A stretch of 64,000 nucleotides of DNA from Prodigiosinella confusarubida (GCF_002847015.1 NZ_CP025085.1:3596001-3660000), one strand, 5' to 3'. Shown: positions 1-8,914, counted from the first letter of the stretch. Numbers and translations: made by a program. The notes: generated from the letters alone by a model not told the origin.

Positions 1-447
1 CCGCTCTCGTATTCTCAGTCAGGAAGTCCATGAGAATTGAATTTTGGGTAATTCAGCGATTCAATAAAATGTCTCACCTATTTCTTGGTGGCATCTTAAT
101 AACGTGATGCCAGTTCCCGACACCCAAAAATTTCGATTCAATCGCAATATCACACAGATTGTAATCCGCGTGTCACCGGGCAGCTTTGCTACCTACATAT
201 GGTTGCCAAAGAAAAGTATCAAACCTAACGAATTTGCCAATAAATTTGCCGGTCGCCAGAATATGCAACCAACATGAAGCTGTTTTCCCCTGATTATGAC
301 TAGATCATATCCGGGATCAGGTCAGCTGCCCTTTGCATACCAGAAATTTATCATCAAGACTTAAACCAAAGACGTAGTCTGCGCAGGCATTGTGCTTTAC
401 ACTGCGCGCTGCAAAAACTGAGTAGATAAACAATTAAGTAGGCGGTA
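1..447. other. Gene-poor left edge, unassigned
   Basis: No convincing gene is seen. A 56-codon open frame on the plus strand (about 107-277, starting MPVPDTQKF) exists, but it has no ribosome binding site and no family I recognise. The 3' part is the leader of the cold-shock-domain gene at 448. Confidence 0.4.
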
Positions 448-930
448 ATGGCGATGAATGGAACGATCACAACCTGGTTTAAAGATAAAGGTTTTGGATT
501 TATCAAAGATGAAAATGGTGATAACCGTTATTTTCATGTGATTAAGGTCGCCAATCCTGAGCTGATTAAGAAAGATGCGGCGGTCACTTTCGAACCCACC
601 ACTAATAACAAGGGGTTGTCAGCTTATGCTGTGAAAGTCGTACCGGAAAGCAAATACATCTATATTGCGGGCGAGCGCCTTAAGCTCACGTCGATCAAGT
701 CTTACCTGGTTTACCGCGAAGAAGTGTCTGCCGATACCCGCATTGATAAAGAAAATGCGGTGCTGTCTGTCGGGGTCCTGATGGGTAATATCAGGCCGAA
801 ATCAGCCGCTAAGCCTGGTGAAATGCGCTCGCTGAAAAAACTGGCGATCACCACCTTCCAGGGAACGACGTTAATCTTCTCGGAAGATGAGATAGACGTG
901 GATGCCACGGTAAAACTGCTCAAGGTCTGA
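448..930 (+). CDS. Cold-shock-domain protein with a C-terminal extension
   Basis: The 160-residue product starts with a cold-shock domain (about residues 3-66). It has a clear RNP1-like motif KGFGFI and, in place of the usual RNP2, RYFHV. Such domains bind single-stranded RNA or DNA in the cytoplasm. Stand-alone Csp proteins are about 70 residues; this one carries a further 90 residues (from about IYIAGERLKL) that I cannot assign. The start follows AGGCGGTA at a normal distance; a second ATG lies two codons in. A decayed copy of the 3' half and of the downstream flank lies at about 2184-2350, so this locus has been duplicated. The role of the C-terminal part is unknown. Confidence 0.75.
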   Translation: MAMNGTITTWFKDKGFGFIKDENGDNRYFHVIKVANPELIKKDAAVTFEPTTNNKGLSAYAVKVVPESKYIYIAGERLKLTSIKSYLVYREEVSADTRIDKENAVLSVGVLMGNIRPKSAAKPGEMRSLKKLAITTFQGTTLIFSEDEIDVDATVKLLKV

Positions 931-1274
931 AATAATTCGCACGGGCCCTGTGCCGAAATCCTGCGCCATTCATAATCAGAATGTCGGCATCGCTTACTAG
1001 CCTCAGTACGCCGTGATATATGGCGCGGTTACAAACGCTTCCAGCAACCAGACCATATCATGTAGCAGCCCGGTTAATGCTTTCGCCATGTTGGGCGGCA
1101 GTGTTCCCCCAGATGGCTGCGTTAATGCCGGCGCATCGTCCACTTGTAATGCGGTTTCCTGCCAGCAATTCGGTATCAACTCAAGCCACATAGTGATCAG
1201 GTACTGCGACCTGGTACAGTCTCAAAAATTACAGGTATAATCCCACACATTATTCAACTGGTTTAGAAACGAAG
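931..1274. other. Intergenic stretch between the cold-shock gene and yaiL
   Basis: There is no supported gene. A 62-codon minus-strand open frame (1003-1191) has a plausible composition but no recognisable family, and no ribosome binding site that I trust. The first part (about 946-1010) reappears in decayed form near 2300-2350, as part of the duplication that includes the 3' end of the cold-shock gene. Confidence 0.4.
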
Positions 1275-1814
1275 ATGACAAAACTCACCTTACAAGAGCA
1301 GATGCTAAAAGCTGGGTTAGTGACCAGCAAAAAAATGGCCAAAGTCCAAAGAACGGCTAAAAAATCACGAGTTCAGGCGCGTGAGGCAAGAGAGGCTGTG
1401 GAAGAAAATAAAAAATCACAACTTGAGCGTGATAAACAGCTAAGCGAACAACAAAAACAAGCTGCTTTAGCTAAAGAATATAAAGCTCAGGTGAAGCAGC
1501 TCATTGAAATGAACAGAATCGACATTTCAAAAGGCGATATTGGTTTTAACTTCACAGATAATAATTTAATTAAAAAAATAGTTGTGGATAAGCTTACTCA
1601 GGCTCAGCTGATTAGTGGTCGTCTCGCCATTGCTCGTTTGGTTGTTGATAACAGTGGCGAGAGTGAATACGCTATTATCCCCGCGAGCGTAGCCGATAAA
1701 ATTGCGCAGCGAGATGCGAACAGCATTGTATTAAATAGTGCGCTTAGTCAGGAAGAGCAGGATGAAGAAGATCCGTATGCCGATTTTAAAGTGCCTGATG
1801 ATTTGATGTGGTAA
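1275..1814 (+). CDS. yaiL: YaiL-family nucleoprotein (DUF2058)
   Basis: The 179-residue product matches the E. coli YaiL/DUF2058 family in length and layout. It starts with MTKLTLQEQMLKAGLV. A long, highly charged, probably coiled-coil segment follows (about residues 20-80, rich in K, R, E and Q), then a compact C-terminal domain ending in the acidic PYADFKVPDDLMW. The family is described as polynucleotide-associated; no reaction is established. The gene stands alone and is followed by a hairpin terminator at 1841. It lies between two copies of duplicated sequence and may be carried in an accessory segment, although yaiL is usually a core gene. Confidence 0.85.
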   Translation: MTKLTLQEQMLKAGLVTSKKMAKVQRTAKKSRVQAREAREAVEENKKSQLERDKQLSEQQKQAALAKEYKAQVKQLIEMNRIDISKGDIGFNFTDNNLIKKIVVDKLTQAQLISGRLAIARLVVDNSGESEYAIIPASVADKIAQRDANSIVLNSALSQEEQDEEDPYADFKVPDDLMW

Positions 1815-1840
1815 TTAACGTTTTGCAGATGCTTATGTAT

Positions 1841-1862
1841 GAAAAGTCCCTAAGGGCTTTTC
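1841..1862 (+). terminator. Hairpin terminator after yaiL
   Basis: The inverted repeat GAAAAGTCCC / GGGCTTTTC has one G-T wobble. It lies 27 bases after the yaiL stop codon and ends in a short T run on the plus strand. Confidence 0.6.
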
Positions 1863-1974
1863 ATTAAGATTCTATGTTCAGCAAGTTCATGGAAAAACGT
1901 AAGGTTATTCTGGATAGTTAGCAATACCTTTACGGCCAGCCCGACTGGATTACATCTTTCGACTTCCCTGCTTT

Positions 1975-2165
1975 CTATCTATCTGTGCCTTTATCAGCCA
2001 GTACGGTTACATCCGCCTTGGCAACAGCCTCCTGTGCTAATGTTGTCACAGCGGTTAAGCTGCCCACGGTCTTGGTGTATTTGTTACTTCATGTGCAACA
2101 ATCAGGTGATGTCTGGTATCAACGGCAGTCTGAACGTTATCGGTTAACAGCCAGCCAATGATAAG
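1975..2165 (-). pseudogene. IS1182-type transposase remnant
   Basis: Read on the minus strand, the frame gives DNVQTAVDTRHHLIVAHEV. After a frameshift of two bases it continues as LTAVTTLAQEAVAKADVTV and LADKG. This is the pattern around the catalytic DDE region of IS1182-family transposases (V-Q-x-A-V-D-x-x-H-H-L-I-V-A-H-E-V and a later L-A-D-x-G). Only about 60 codons remain, with no start, no stop context and no terminal repeats. The family call rests on these two motifs remembered from the family. Confidence 0.6.
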
Positions 2166-2183
2166 TTACAGATACTAATAATA

Positions 2184-2350
2184 CCTCTTCCTATAACGAA
2201 GCAGTGCCAGCATATGCCCGAATTGATATCGAAAATGTGGTGGCTATCTGTGGGTGTACTAATAATGTGGGTGTACTAATGAATAACATCAGGCCGAAAC
2301 CTTGCGTCATTCATAAACAAGATTTCGGCATCACTAGCTGACCTAAGGGA
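2184..2350 (+). pseudogene. Decayed copy of the cold-shock gene 3' end and its flank
   Basis: This stretch aligns with about 705-800 and then with about 957-1010 of the cold-shock locus. Shared tracts include GCCCG-ATTGATA-GAAAATG, ATCAGGCCGAAA, and after the junction TGCG-CATTCATAA and TCGGCATC-CTAG. The intervening 157 bases are missing. They are bounded in the intact copy by the direct repeat GCCGAAATC (795-803 and 952-960). A 17-base tandem duplication (GGGTGTACTAATAATGT, about 2253) adds further decay. Confidence 0.7.
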
Positions 2351-2456
2351 GTCAAGCCATACAATTGTAGTGAATAAATGAGACAATGATCTTCATTTGC
2401 TAAAAGCACGCCCTGACGATTTATTCACAAATATTTAAAATATATCGCACGAACGT

Positions 2457-3395
2457 TTACTCGTTTAATTTCTTATCCTCTGTAAGAACATCCTCGAGGA
2501 AACGCACCGCATTGCGCAAAGCCTGATCAGCTTCAGGCAGGATCCCTGCTAGAAGATGCCATACATGGAACATTCCAGGCCAAACTTCGAGTGTGGTGCG
2601 TACACGCGCTTCCCCTAAATTTGAAGCTAGTCGGATAGCATCACTCAGCATGACCTCATTCTCACCGATCTGGATTAGTATCGGTGCAAGCCCTTGGACA
2701 TCAGCATAAACGGGGGAAGCATCAGGATGTGTAGGAAGCTCACCGGCGAGAAAACACCTTCCCAAGATGTTGAGAAAATCCACGCTACAAATCGGATCAA
2801 TCCCCTCGCGGGTGGTCGCAGACAAACCGCTATGGGTAAGATTTGCCCATGGTGAGATCGCCACCCCGGCGGCGGGTAGCGGAATACCAGCATCGCGAGC
2901 CTTGCGCATCATAGTGACGACCATCGCGCCGCCTGCTGAATCACCTACCAGAGCGAGATCGCGGGGATGAATGCCACGGTCCAGAATTGCACGATAAGCT
3001 GAAAAAACATCATTAATTGGCGTCGGAAATGGGAAATCGGGCGCCTGCCTATAGTCTGGCGTGTAAACCCTGGCTTTCAACGCTTTGGCAAGACGCCCCG
3101 TAATTCCACGGTATGCTTCGACACCCCCATGCACATAGCCGCCGCCATGAATGTATAGAACGACCCTGCTTCCAACGTGTTCCTCCATCTCGCTGATCAT
3201 TGCAGGAGCATCGCCTAACGCAGTGGTCTTATAGGAAACCCCCTCGATCGCAGGGAAAATTTTTTCAAGACTTTGCATATAGTGAGCGCGTACTTCCGAC
3301 CAGCTAGCTTCAGACTGACCATAGAGCTTCTGAACAACCGGGCCAGCGGCAGTGATCCATCCATCAAGAGCATTTTGGGCATTTTTCGACAGCAT
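2457..3395 (-). CDS. Alpha/beta hydrolase, hormone-sensitive-lipase-type esterase
   Basis: The 312-residue product has the hallmarks of the HSL/family IV esterases. The oxyanion-hole motif HGGG is at residues 83-86, the nucleophile elbow GDSAGG has Ser153, and a C-terminal MFHVWH carries the probable catalytic His277. An acidic residue near GENEVML (245-252) completes the triad. No signal peptide is visible, so it is probably cytoplasmic. It should hydrolyse short-chain carboxylic esters; the substrate is not known. It is transcribed divergently from a LysR gene that starts 70 bases away, the usual arrangement for a regulator controlling its neighbour. Confidence 0.85.
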   Translation of the reverse strand: MLSKNAQNALDGWITAAGPVVQKLYGQSEASWSEVRAHYMQSLEKIFPAIEGVSYKTTALGDAPAMISEMEEHVGSRVVLYIHGGGYVHGGVEAYRGITGRLAKALKARVYTPDYRQAPDFPFPTPINDVFSAYRAILDRGIHPRDLALVGDSAGGAMVVTMMRKARDAGIPLPAAGVAISPWANLTHSGLSATTREGIDPICSVDFLNILGRCFLAGELPTHPDASPVYADVQGLAPILIQIGENEVMLSDAIRLASNLGEARVRTTLEVWPGMFHVWHLLAGILPEADQALRNAVRFLEDVLTEDKKLNE

Positions 3396-3465
3396 TGTTG
3401 AAACCTCACTCAGTTAAATTCTACAATGGCAGTATATTCAACACATTAACGAAAAGGGTTCCCCA

Positions 3466-4401
3466 ATGGTGGGAAAAAAAATCCCGGTGGCTAAACCAAA
3501 AGGCTCGGATATAGATATTGGTGCACTGCGTATCTTTGTTGCTGTTGCAGAGGCGGGGAGTTTTGTTGCAGGCGGTAAGGCAATGGGACTGACGCGTTCT
3601 GCGGCGGGTAAAGCACTGGCTCGTTTGGAAAACTATCTTGAGACACGGCTTTTCCAACGGACAACTCGTCGCTTATCTCTCACGACAGAGGGACATGAAT
3701 TTTATCATCGATGCAGTCAGTTGCTGGAGGATCTAGAAGAAGCTGAAGCTACCATTCGTCAAAATCCACTACGACCAAAAGGCATACTTCGACTTACCGT
3801 TTCAGAAGGCTACGGCAAAATGATTATTTTGCCGTTTCTCAATGAATTTCTAGAGGCCTCACCAGAATTGAGCATTGAGGTAAGCTTCACTGATCGGGTT
3901 GTTGATCTTGTAGAAGAAGGATTCGATCTCGCCATCCGCGTAGGTAGTGCAACCACAAGTTACCAATACATAACGCAGGTGATCGACAGGGCATGGCCAC
4001 ACCTTTATGCATCCCCCAACTATCTCGAAAAGTGGGGAATTCCGAACTCGTTTGCTGAGATAAAAAACCATCGGCGTCTCGTCTATGGTCTGGGAACGGC
4101 TCCCACCGCATGGACACTGGTTGATAAAGAGCAAGGTCAGATAACTCTAGACGGCCCGGCTTATGCCAGATTTGACAGCGGAGATGCAATTCGCACCGCA
4201 TCCATCGCGGGGCTGGGTATCGGATATTTACCGTCCTTCATGATTGAAAAGGATTTATTTGAAGGCCGCCTGGTGCAAGTGCTGACTGATGTAAGAGGTG
4301 AAGAAATTGCTATCCATGCAATTTACCCAAACCGCAGGAATCTCTCTGTTCGGGTACGGGCTTTCATTGATGATCTTAGAAAATTTCTGAATCACACTTA
4401 A
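3466..4401 (+). CDS. LysR-family transcriptional regulator
   Basis: The 311-residue protein has an N-terminal winged helix-turn-helix (about residues 18-77: LRIFVAVAEAGSFVAGGKAMGLTRS-x-GKALARLE) and a LysR substrate-binding domain after about residue 105. The recognition helix reads TRSAAGKALARLE instead of the commoner S-x-x-A-V-S, as in the AaeR/DmlR-like subgroup. The first 17 residues form a short polar extension. It probably controls the divergent esterase gene. The 3' neighbour is insertion-sequence debris. Confidence 0.85.
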   Translation: MVGKKIPVAKPKGSDIDIGALRIFVAVAEAGSFVAGGKAMGLTRSAAGKALARLENYLETRLFQRTTRRLSLTTEGHEFYHRCSQLLEDLEEAEATIRQNPLRPKGILRLTVSEGYGKMIILPFLNEFLEASPELSIEVSFTDRVVDLVEEGFDLAIRVGSATTSYQYITQVIDRAWPHLYASPNYLEKWGIPNSFAEIKNHRRLVYGLGTAPTAWTLVDKEQGQITLDGPAYARFDSGDAIRTASIAGLGIGYLPSFMIEKDLFEGRLVQVLTDVRGEEIAIHAIYPNRRNLSVRVRAFIDDLRKFLNHT

Positions 4402-4700
4402 AAAGTGACATTTCTCATCCTGCGAACATGAACTTCCGCTTCACGCCCTGAGACATTTGACAAGCTTTGTATGGCTTCAGTAAGGGCGAATTTTGCTCTT
4501 TGTGTGCTCAAGTATTTTGCCTCGTCGTAGCAGGTTCCGGTCTTCCAGCAGCGGTAAATGATCCTTATCCATTTTAAACGCCAGCGCCCGGATCGCGGAT
4601 TGGTGAGATTTTCCTTTTCTCACTGGCCCTGGTAATACAGTCTGGCCCAGTATGAGGAATTTACCGTCTTGGCTGCCCATTCACGCCTGCCTGACGAATA
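4402..4700 (-). pseudogene. IS110-family transposase C-terminal remnant
   Basis: On the minus strand the frames together read SSYWARLYYQGQ, then (shifted) KGKSHQSAIRALAFK, then (back) WIRIIYRCWKTGTCYDE. This is the conserved C-terminal signature of IS110/IS116/IS902 transposases (Y-W-x-R-L-Y-Y-Q, G-K-S-H-x-x-A-x-R-A-L-A-x-K-W-I-R-x-x-x-R-C-W). Two compensating frameshifts and one in-frame stop (after YYQGQ) break the frame, and the N-terminal catalytic domain is gone. It sits just downstream of the permease terminator. Confidence 0.65.
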
Positions 4701-4808
4701 TTTATCTGACTTTTCAGGAACCAGATTAAACATTATATCCGAGACACTGAAGCAACCATTACGAAAGGTTTGCTCTATATTCCAGATCATCTGGTAAAAA
4801 GATGAAAG

Positions 4809-4838
4809 CCCCGCCGGGTTGTATCCGCCCGAACGGGG
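4809..4838 (-). terminator. Rho-independent terminator of the APC permease gene
   Basis: On the minus strand CCCCGTTCGGG and CCCGGCGGGG form a GC-rich stem with one bulged T. TTTCATCTTTTT follows. It lies about 50 bases after the permease stop codon. Confidence 0.75.
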
Positions 4839-4886
4839 TCGCAGGCCCTTACCGTTGTTGATGGAATAGCCAATCAATGTGCTGCC

Positions 4887-6485
4887 TTACTGCACATAAC
4901 CTTCTTGATTAATTTGCCCTGTCGCCAGGATTTCATCTTCTTCCTCAGTAATTTTTGGTGCGGCCAAACTGGTGCTGACACCCCAGTAGTAGCACACCAG
5001 GCTGACAATAGCAGACAGGATCATATCCATCGGCGCGCTGATAAGCCCTGTGCCACCAAAGGTTCCCAGGCCGGAAATCACCATTATGGCAATGTAATAA
5101 ACCAACAACCACCATGCACAACCGACATCGCGCTGATGATGCTGACCTTTTTTCGCAAACAGTGCATATAGCACCCAGGCAACAATCAGTATCGGCAGCA
5201 AAATCACGTTAACCGACCACCCGCTCCAGTAAACCAGCATTGTACTGGCGACAAATGCCAGCGGGCTTAATAGGTTAAACAGCGGCAGGCGGAAAGGACG
5301 GTATAAATTCGGTAGATGGCGGCGGAAAGCGCCTGCGGAAATCGGCCCTGGCAAGTAAGTAAAGACCGTTGCCGATGTCACGGCCCCAATCAGGCCCCCC
5401 CACATCTGGAATTCAGAAGGCAGAGTCCAGGCGATCGCCAGCACAAGTGATAACCAGAGCGCCCCACGCGGTACACCGGATTTCTCATCCACTTTGCCAA
5501 AGACTTTAAACAGGTGGCCGTTACGCGCCCAGGCAAACAGTACGCGGCTCGCCCCCGCGAGATAAATATTACCGGTACCTGCCGGAGAGATGACAGCATC
5601 AACCAGGATCAGGTTGATAAGCCAGGTGATCCCAAGGCTGCGCGCCAGATCAGCATAAGGGGATTGCAATACATGTTTCAGGCCATCCCAACCGTGGGCA
5701 CTCAACGCTTCAGATGGTACCGCTCCCAGGAAAGCATATTGCAACAGCAGGTAAATAACAAAACTCAACCCAATGGCAATTATGATAGACAGTGGTACAT
5801 CACGCTGAGGATTTTTCGCTTCACTGGCAAAGTCCACTGCCTGGCGGAAACCCAGATAGGCGAATACAATCCCGGCACCGGTCAGCGAGGAGAAGATACC
5901 ATGCGTTCCGCCCGGCGGCGGCGGTGGTACATTCAGGTTGGCAGCATTGAAGTACATGAATAAGGTGACGATTGTTAGCAATGGCACAACAAATTTAAAG
6001 ACAGTAACAATGGTATTTACCCGACCAAAGACTTTTACACTCCAGTAGTTGAGCAGGAAGAACACCAGCAGCAGCCCTATCTGAACAGCAAAACCGATCA
6101 TTGTCGGGCTGCCATCAGTATTCCCCAGAGCAGGCCACCAGTACACAGCGTACTGACGCACGGCTTCCACCTCCACCCCTGCCGTACTGGTATAAGCGAG
6201 TAACGAACTGACGCCAATCACGAAACCCACAACATTACCATGGGAATAATTAGGATAACGGACAAAACCGCCAGCACGTGGTAACGCAGCGGATAATTCC
6301 GCAAACACCAGCCCGATTAATAATACGATGATGGCCCCCAGAATCCATGCCCAGCCAGTCTGTGCTCCTGCATACCCGGCGCTGGTGAGCGCGGCATAAA
6401 GCCAGCCAGAGCCAATCATTGACCCTATTCCCAGCAAGGTGAGATCGACTAATCCCAGCTCTTTCTTAAGTCCGTGTTTCACCAT
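4887..6485 (-). CDS. APC-superfamily amino acid permease
   Basis: The 532-residue protein is an inner-membrane transporter with about 12 hydrophobic segments plus a longer C-terminal part. The N-terminus has the APC signature LLGIGSMIGSGWLYA (first helix break, about residues 17-31), followed by FAELSAALPRAGG (about 62-74), where amino acid permeases bind the substrate amino and carboxyl groups. It should import or exchange an amino acid or polyamine using a proton or antiport gradient; the substrate cannot be read from the sequence. The start is supported by AGAGG eight bases upstream. It is a single gene with its own terminator. Confidence 0.85.
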   Translation of the reverse strand: MVKHGLKKELGLVDLTLLGIGSMIGSGWLYAALTSAGYAGAQTGWAWILGAIIVLLIGLVFAELSAALPRAGGFVRYPNYSHGNVVGFVIGVSSLLAYTSTAGVEVEAVRQYAVYWWPALGNTDGSPTMIGFAVQIGLLLVFFLLNYWSVKVFGRVNTIVTVFKFVVPLLTIVTLFMYFNAANLNVPPPPPGGTHGIFSSLTGAGIVFAYLGFRQAVDFASEAKNPQRDVPLSIIIAIGLSFVIYLLLQYAFLGAVPSEALSAHGWDGLKHVLQSPYADLARSLGITWLINLILVDAVISPAGTGNIYLAGASRVLFAWARNGHLFKVFGKVDEKSGVPRGALWLSLVLAIAWTLPSEFQMWGGLIGAVTSATVFTYLPGPISAGAFRRHLPNLYRPFRLPLFNLLSPLAFVASTMLVYWSGWSVNVILLPILIVAWVLYALFAKKGQHHQRDVGCAWWLLVYYIAIMVISGLGTFGGTGLISAPMDMILSAIVSLVCYYWGVSTSLAAPKITEEEDEILATGQINQEGYVQ

Positions 6486-7062
6486 ATGACATACCTCTTG
6501 TTTTCAGTTTCGGCACTCACTGGCCCGACTGTCTGAACCATTCGTTGATGTGATGTGTTGTGTGTAACAAGACTAAATGAGCAGGTTACATGCCATCGCA
6601 GGTATCTATAGGTAAATAAATATGTCTTTTTATAATTCAGGTATCGGTAGGTAACTGGAGAATGAAATTTGCAAACTACCGGGCACAAAACAATCTGGAC
6701 AAAGAGCCATCTGGCAGGACTGTTCGTAAACTAAAAGCAGATGAATATCCCAATGCGCCAAAAAAGTGCACATCCCCAAATAGGGATGTTGAAAGGCACC
6801 AAAATGGGGCATCGTTTTTAATTGTCAGCGTTAAACCTATTTCCTCGCGGTCATCGCCAACGAAGTTGACACCCTTATTTGCTTTTACGCTGTGGATTTC
6901 AGCCTGGTTTCTGGCTTGTCCGGATTCAGCATCCCTGCCTCAACTCGTTGTCATTGATGACACGATCTTGACCACCGTTCATGTAAGCAACTGACGGGTA
7001 TCCGTCTCGCCACGGTTGACGTCGCCTCTGTCACAACGTCAATCGCCACAAACGATTCCTCT
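6486..7062. other. Long gene-free stretch, probably decayed DNA
   Basis: These 577 bases hold the upstream region of the permease (6486-6650) and then sequence without a supported gene. On the minus strand, readable segments such as DKEESFVAIDVVTEATSTVA (about 6995-7070) and VNFVGDDREEIGLTLTIKN (about 6820-6875) look like fragments of former coding sequence. They are interrupted by stops and lack starts. I do not recognise the family. Confidence 0.4.
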
Positions 7063-7761
7063 TTATCCAACCCGTAATCTACGCGTGGCTTCCCGTACTT
7101 CATCTTGCCGCTGTGGCGCTATATGCGCCATGGACTCTGTGTAGAGCGCCAACACGTCGGCTGGCGCAGTTTCGGGTCGTCCGGCATTGAACGGGGGTTC
7201 GGGCGCATATTCCAGTCGAAGTTGTATAGACTGGGCCACGGTATCTCCGGCAATCTCAGCCAACACCGTCAAGGCAAAATCTATGCCTGCCGTTACCCCG
7301 CCGCCGGTGATAAGCCGACCATCGCGGACCACACGCGCGGCGTCAGGAATAGCACCATACAGTGGCAGCAGTTCGCGCAAAGCCCAGTGACAGGCGGCAT
7401 GTTTGCCCTGCAAAAATCCAGCGGCCCCCAGGATTAGCGAACCGGTACAGACCGATGTTACATACTGAGCACTGTGACCTAGACGCCGGATATGGCCAAT
7501 AAACGCCGCATCCAGCGATATCTGTGTAGCGGTCAGCCCACCAGGTACGCATATCAAATCACAACGGTCTATGCCGGCCAGCGGTACGGTATTGGCAAAT
7601 GCCAACCCATCGCCCGACACAGTGCCACCCTGTAAGCTGGCCACCTGTGTTTCAGAATTCGGCAAACGCGATATGCATTCATAAGGACCGACAAAGTCTA
7701 AGGGCGTCATACCTGGGTAAATGACAAACACGGTGCGAAAATTGGCCTGGGACATATTCAT
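7063..7761 (-). CDS. DJ-1/PfpI-family protein (isonitrile hydratase-like)
   Basis: The 232-residue product is a single DJ-1/PfpI (class I glutamine amidotransferase-like) domain. It contains FVIYPGMTPLDFVGPYE near the N-terminus and the nucleophile elbow SVCTGSLILGAAGFL with the reactive Cys at about residue 103. The closest remembered family is cyclohexyl-isocyanide hydratase (InhA), which turns isonitriles into N-substituted formamides, but DJ-1 proteins of this type do many things. It is divergent from a GlxA-type regulator that carries the same fold, and such pairs are common. ATG 7761 is followed at once by a second Met (MNM). Confidence 0.75.
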   Translation of the reverse strand: MNMSQANFRTVFVIYPGMTPLDFVGPYECISRLPNSETQVASLQGGTVSGDGLAFANTVPLAGIDRCDLICVPGGLTATQISLDAAFIGHIRRLGHSAQYVTSVCTGSLILGAAGFLQGKHAACHWALRELLPLYGAIPDAARVVRDGRLITGGGVTAGIDFALTVLAEIAGDTVAQSIQLRLEYAPEPPFNAGRPETAPADVLALYTESMAHIAPQRQDEVREATRRLRVG

Positions 7762-7868
7762 GTTGGACTCCTGGAAAACGGATTACGCTTCTTACCTGCC
7801 GATATGTTATCTGTTGACAGATTGGCTTAAATGACATAAATACCTCTTTTTCAGCCAATATCAATTCT

Positions 7869-8837
7869 ATGAAACGCATCATCGCTTTTTTCCTGTTTGA
7901 CGGTTTCCAGATGCTGGATGCTGCCGGGCCGATTGCCGCATTTGAAATGCCCACACGCTTCGTCCAGCCCGCGCCTTACACGCTCAAGCTGTTGTCACGC
8001 GATGGAGGTCTGATCACTAGCTCTTCGGGCGCAGCAATGCAGACTGAACCCATGCACCAGATCCGCAGTATCGACACGCTGATTCTGGCTGGCGGCATCG
8101 GTATACACGAAGCGGCTCAATGCCCAGCCACGCTGGCATTTGTGCGCCGCCAAGCTGAAATAGCACGCCGCGTGTGCAGCGTGTGCTCAGGCGCGTATCT
8201 TCTGGCGACAGCAGGTTTGCTGAACGGTAGGCAGGCCACCACGCACTGGCGACGCACCAAAGATTTTGCCCGGCGTTTTCCCAAGGTGCTTTTTCGTCCG
8301 GATCAGATATACACCCAAGACGACAAATTCTGGACATCAGCAGGCATCACCGCAGGTATCGACCTGGCTTTGGCATTGATCGAAGACGACCTGGGAGCAG
8401 AACTGTCCAAACAAGTTGCGCAACAACTCGTGGTTTACCATCGGCGTGGCGGCGGACAGTCCCAGTTCTCTGCCCTGCTCGAATTTGACACTCCTGGCAG
8501 CCGCTTTTCCGCACTTTTACCGTGGATTCGCGAGCACATTGCCGAGTGTCTGTCGGTGCAACGTTTGGCAGAACACGCCTGTATGAGCGAACGCAACTTC
8601 GCCCGTACATTCAGGAGCGAGACCGGTATCACACCCGCCAAAGCCGTGGAGAAAATCCGCCTGGAACTTGCTCGTAACCTGATCGAATCAACGCAGAAAC
8701 CGATAGAAGCTATCGCAATCCAAACTGGATTTGTCGACGCCGAACGTATGCGTAAGGCTTTTCTGCGCATCTATGGGCAGCCACCTCAGAGCGTGCGGCG
8801 TGCGGTACGTGCGCAAGCAGGAAATACATCAACCTGA
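7869..8837 (+). CDS. GlxA-type AraC-family regulator with DJ-1/PfpI domain
   Basis: This 322-residue protein joins an N-terminal DJ-1/PfpI-like sensor domain (about residues 1-190, with SVCSGAYLLATAGLLNG around the elbow Cys) to a C-terminal AraC/XylS DNA-binding domain (about 220-315). The latter has two helix-turn-helix units, VQRLAEHACMSERNFARTF and IEAIAIQTGFVDAERMRKAF. It probably controls the divergent DJ-1 enzyme gene 107 bases away. ATG 7869 has no clear Shine-Dalgarno sequence, but the protein alignment begins there (MKRIIAFFLFDGFQMLD). Confidence 0.85.
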   Translation: MKRIIAFFLFDGFQMLDAAGPIAAFEMPTRFVQPAPYTLKLLSRDGGLITSSSGAAMQTEPMHQIRSIDTLILAGGIGIHEAAQCPATLAFVRRQAEIARRVCSVCSGAYLLATAGLLNGRQATTHWRRTKDFARRFPKVLFRPDQIYTQDDKFWTSAGITAGIDLALALIEDDLGAELSKQVAQQLVVYHRRGGGQSQFSALLEFDTPGSRFSALLPWIREHIAECLSVQRLAEHACMSERNFARTFRSETGITPAKAVEKIRLELARNLIESTQKPIEAIAIQTGFVDAERMRKAFLRIYGQPPQSVRRAVRAQAGNTST

Positions 8838-8914
8838 CCGGCGAAAACGATAGCGCGACAGGTGCCACTGATCTGTAATGTCTGGTATCGGGTTACACGC
8901 CGGTTACGGTCATA

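Noticed and set aside
107-277. 56-codon plus-strand open frame at the left edge
   Set aside because: There is no ribosome binding site, no recognised family and no supporting context.
1003-1191. 62-codon minus-strand open frame between the cold-shock gene and yaiL
   Set aside because: The composition is plausible, but there is no start signal and no recognisable homologue; part of the region is duplicated non-coding flank.
6662-6994. 110-codon plus-strand open frame between the permease and the DJ-1 gene
   Set aside because: There is no ribosome binding site; the opposite strand carries the more protein-like, but broken, fragments.
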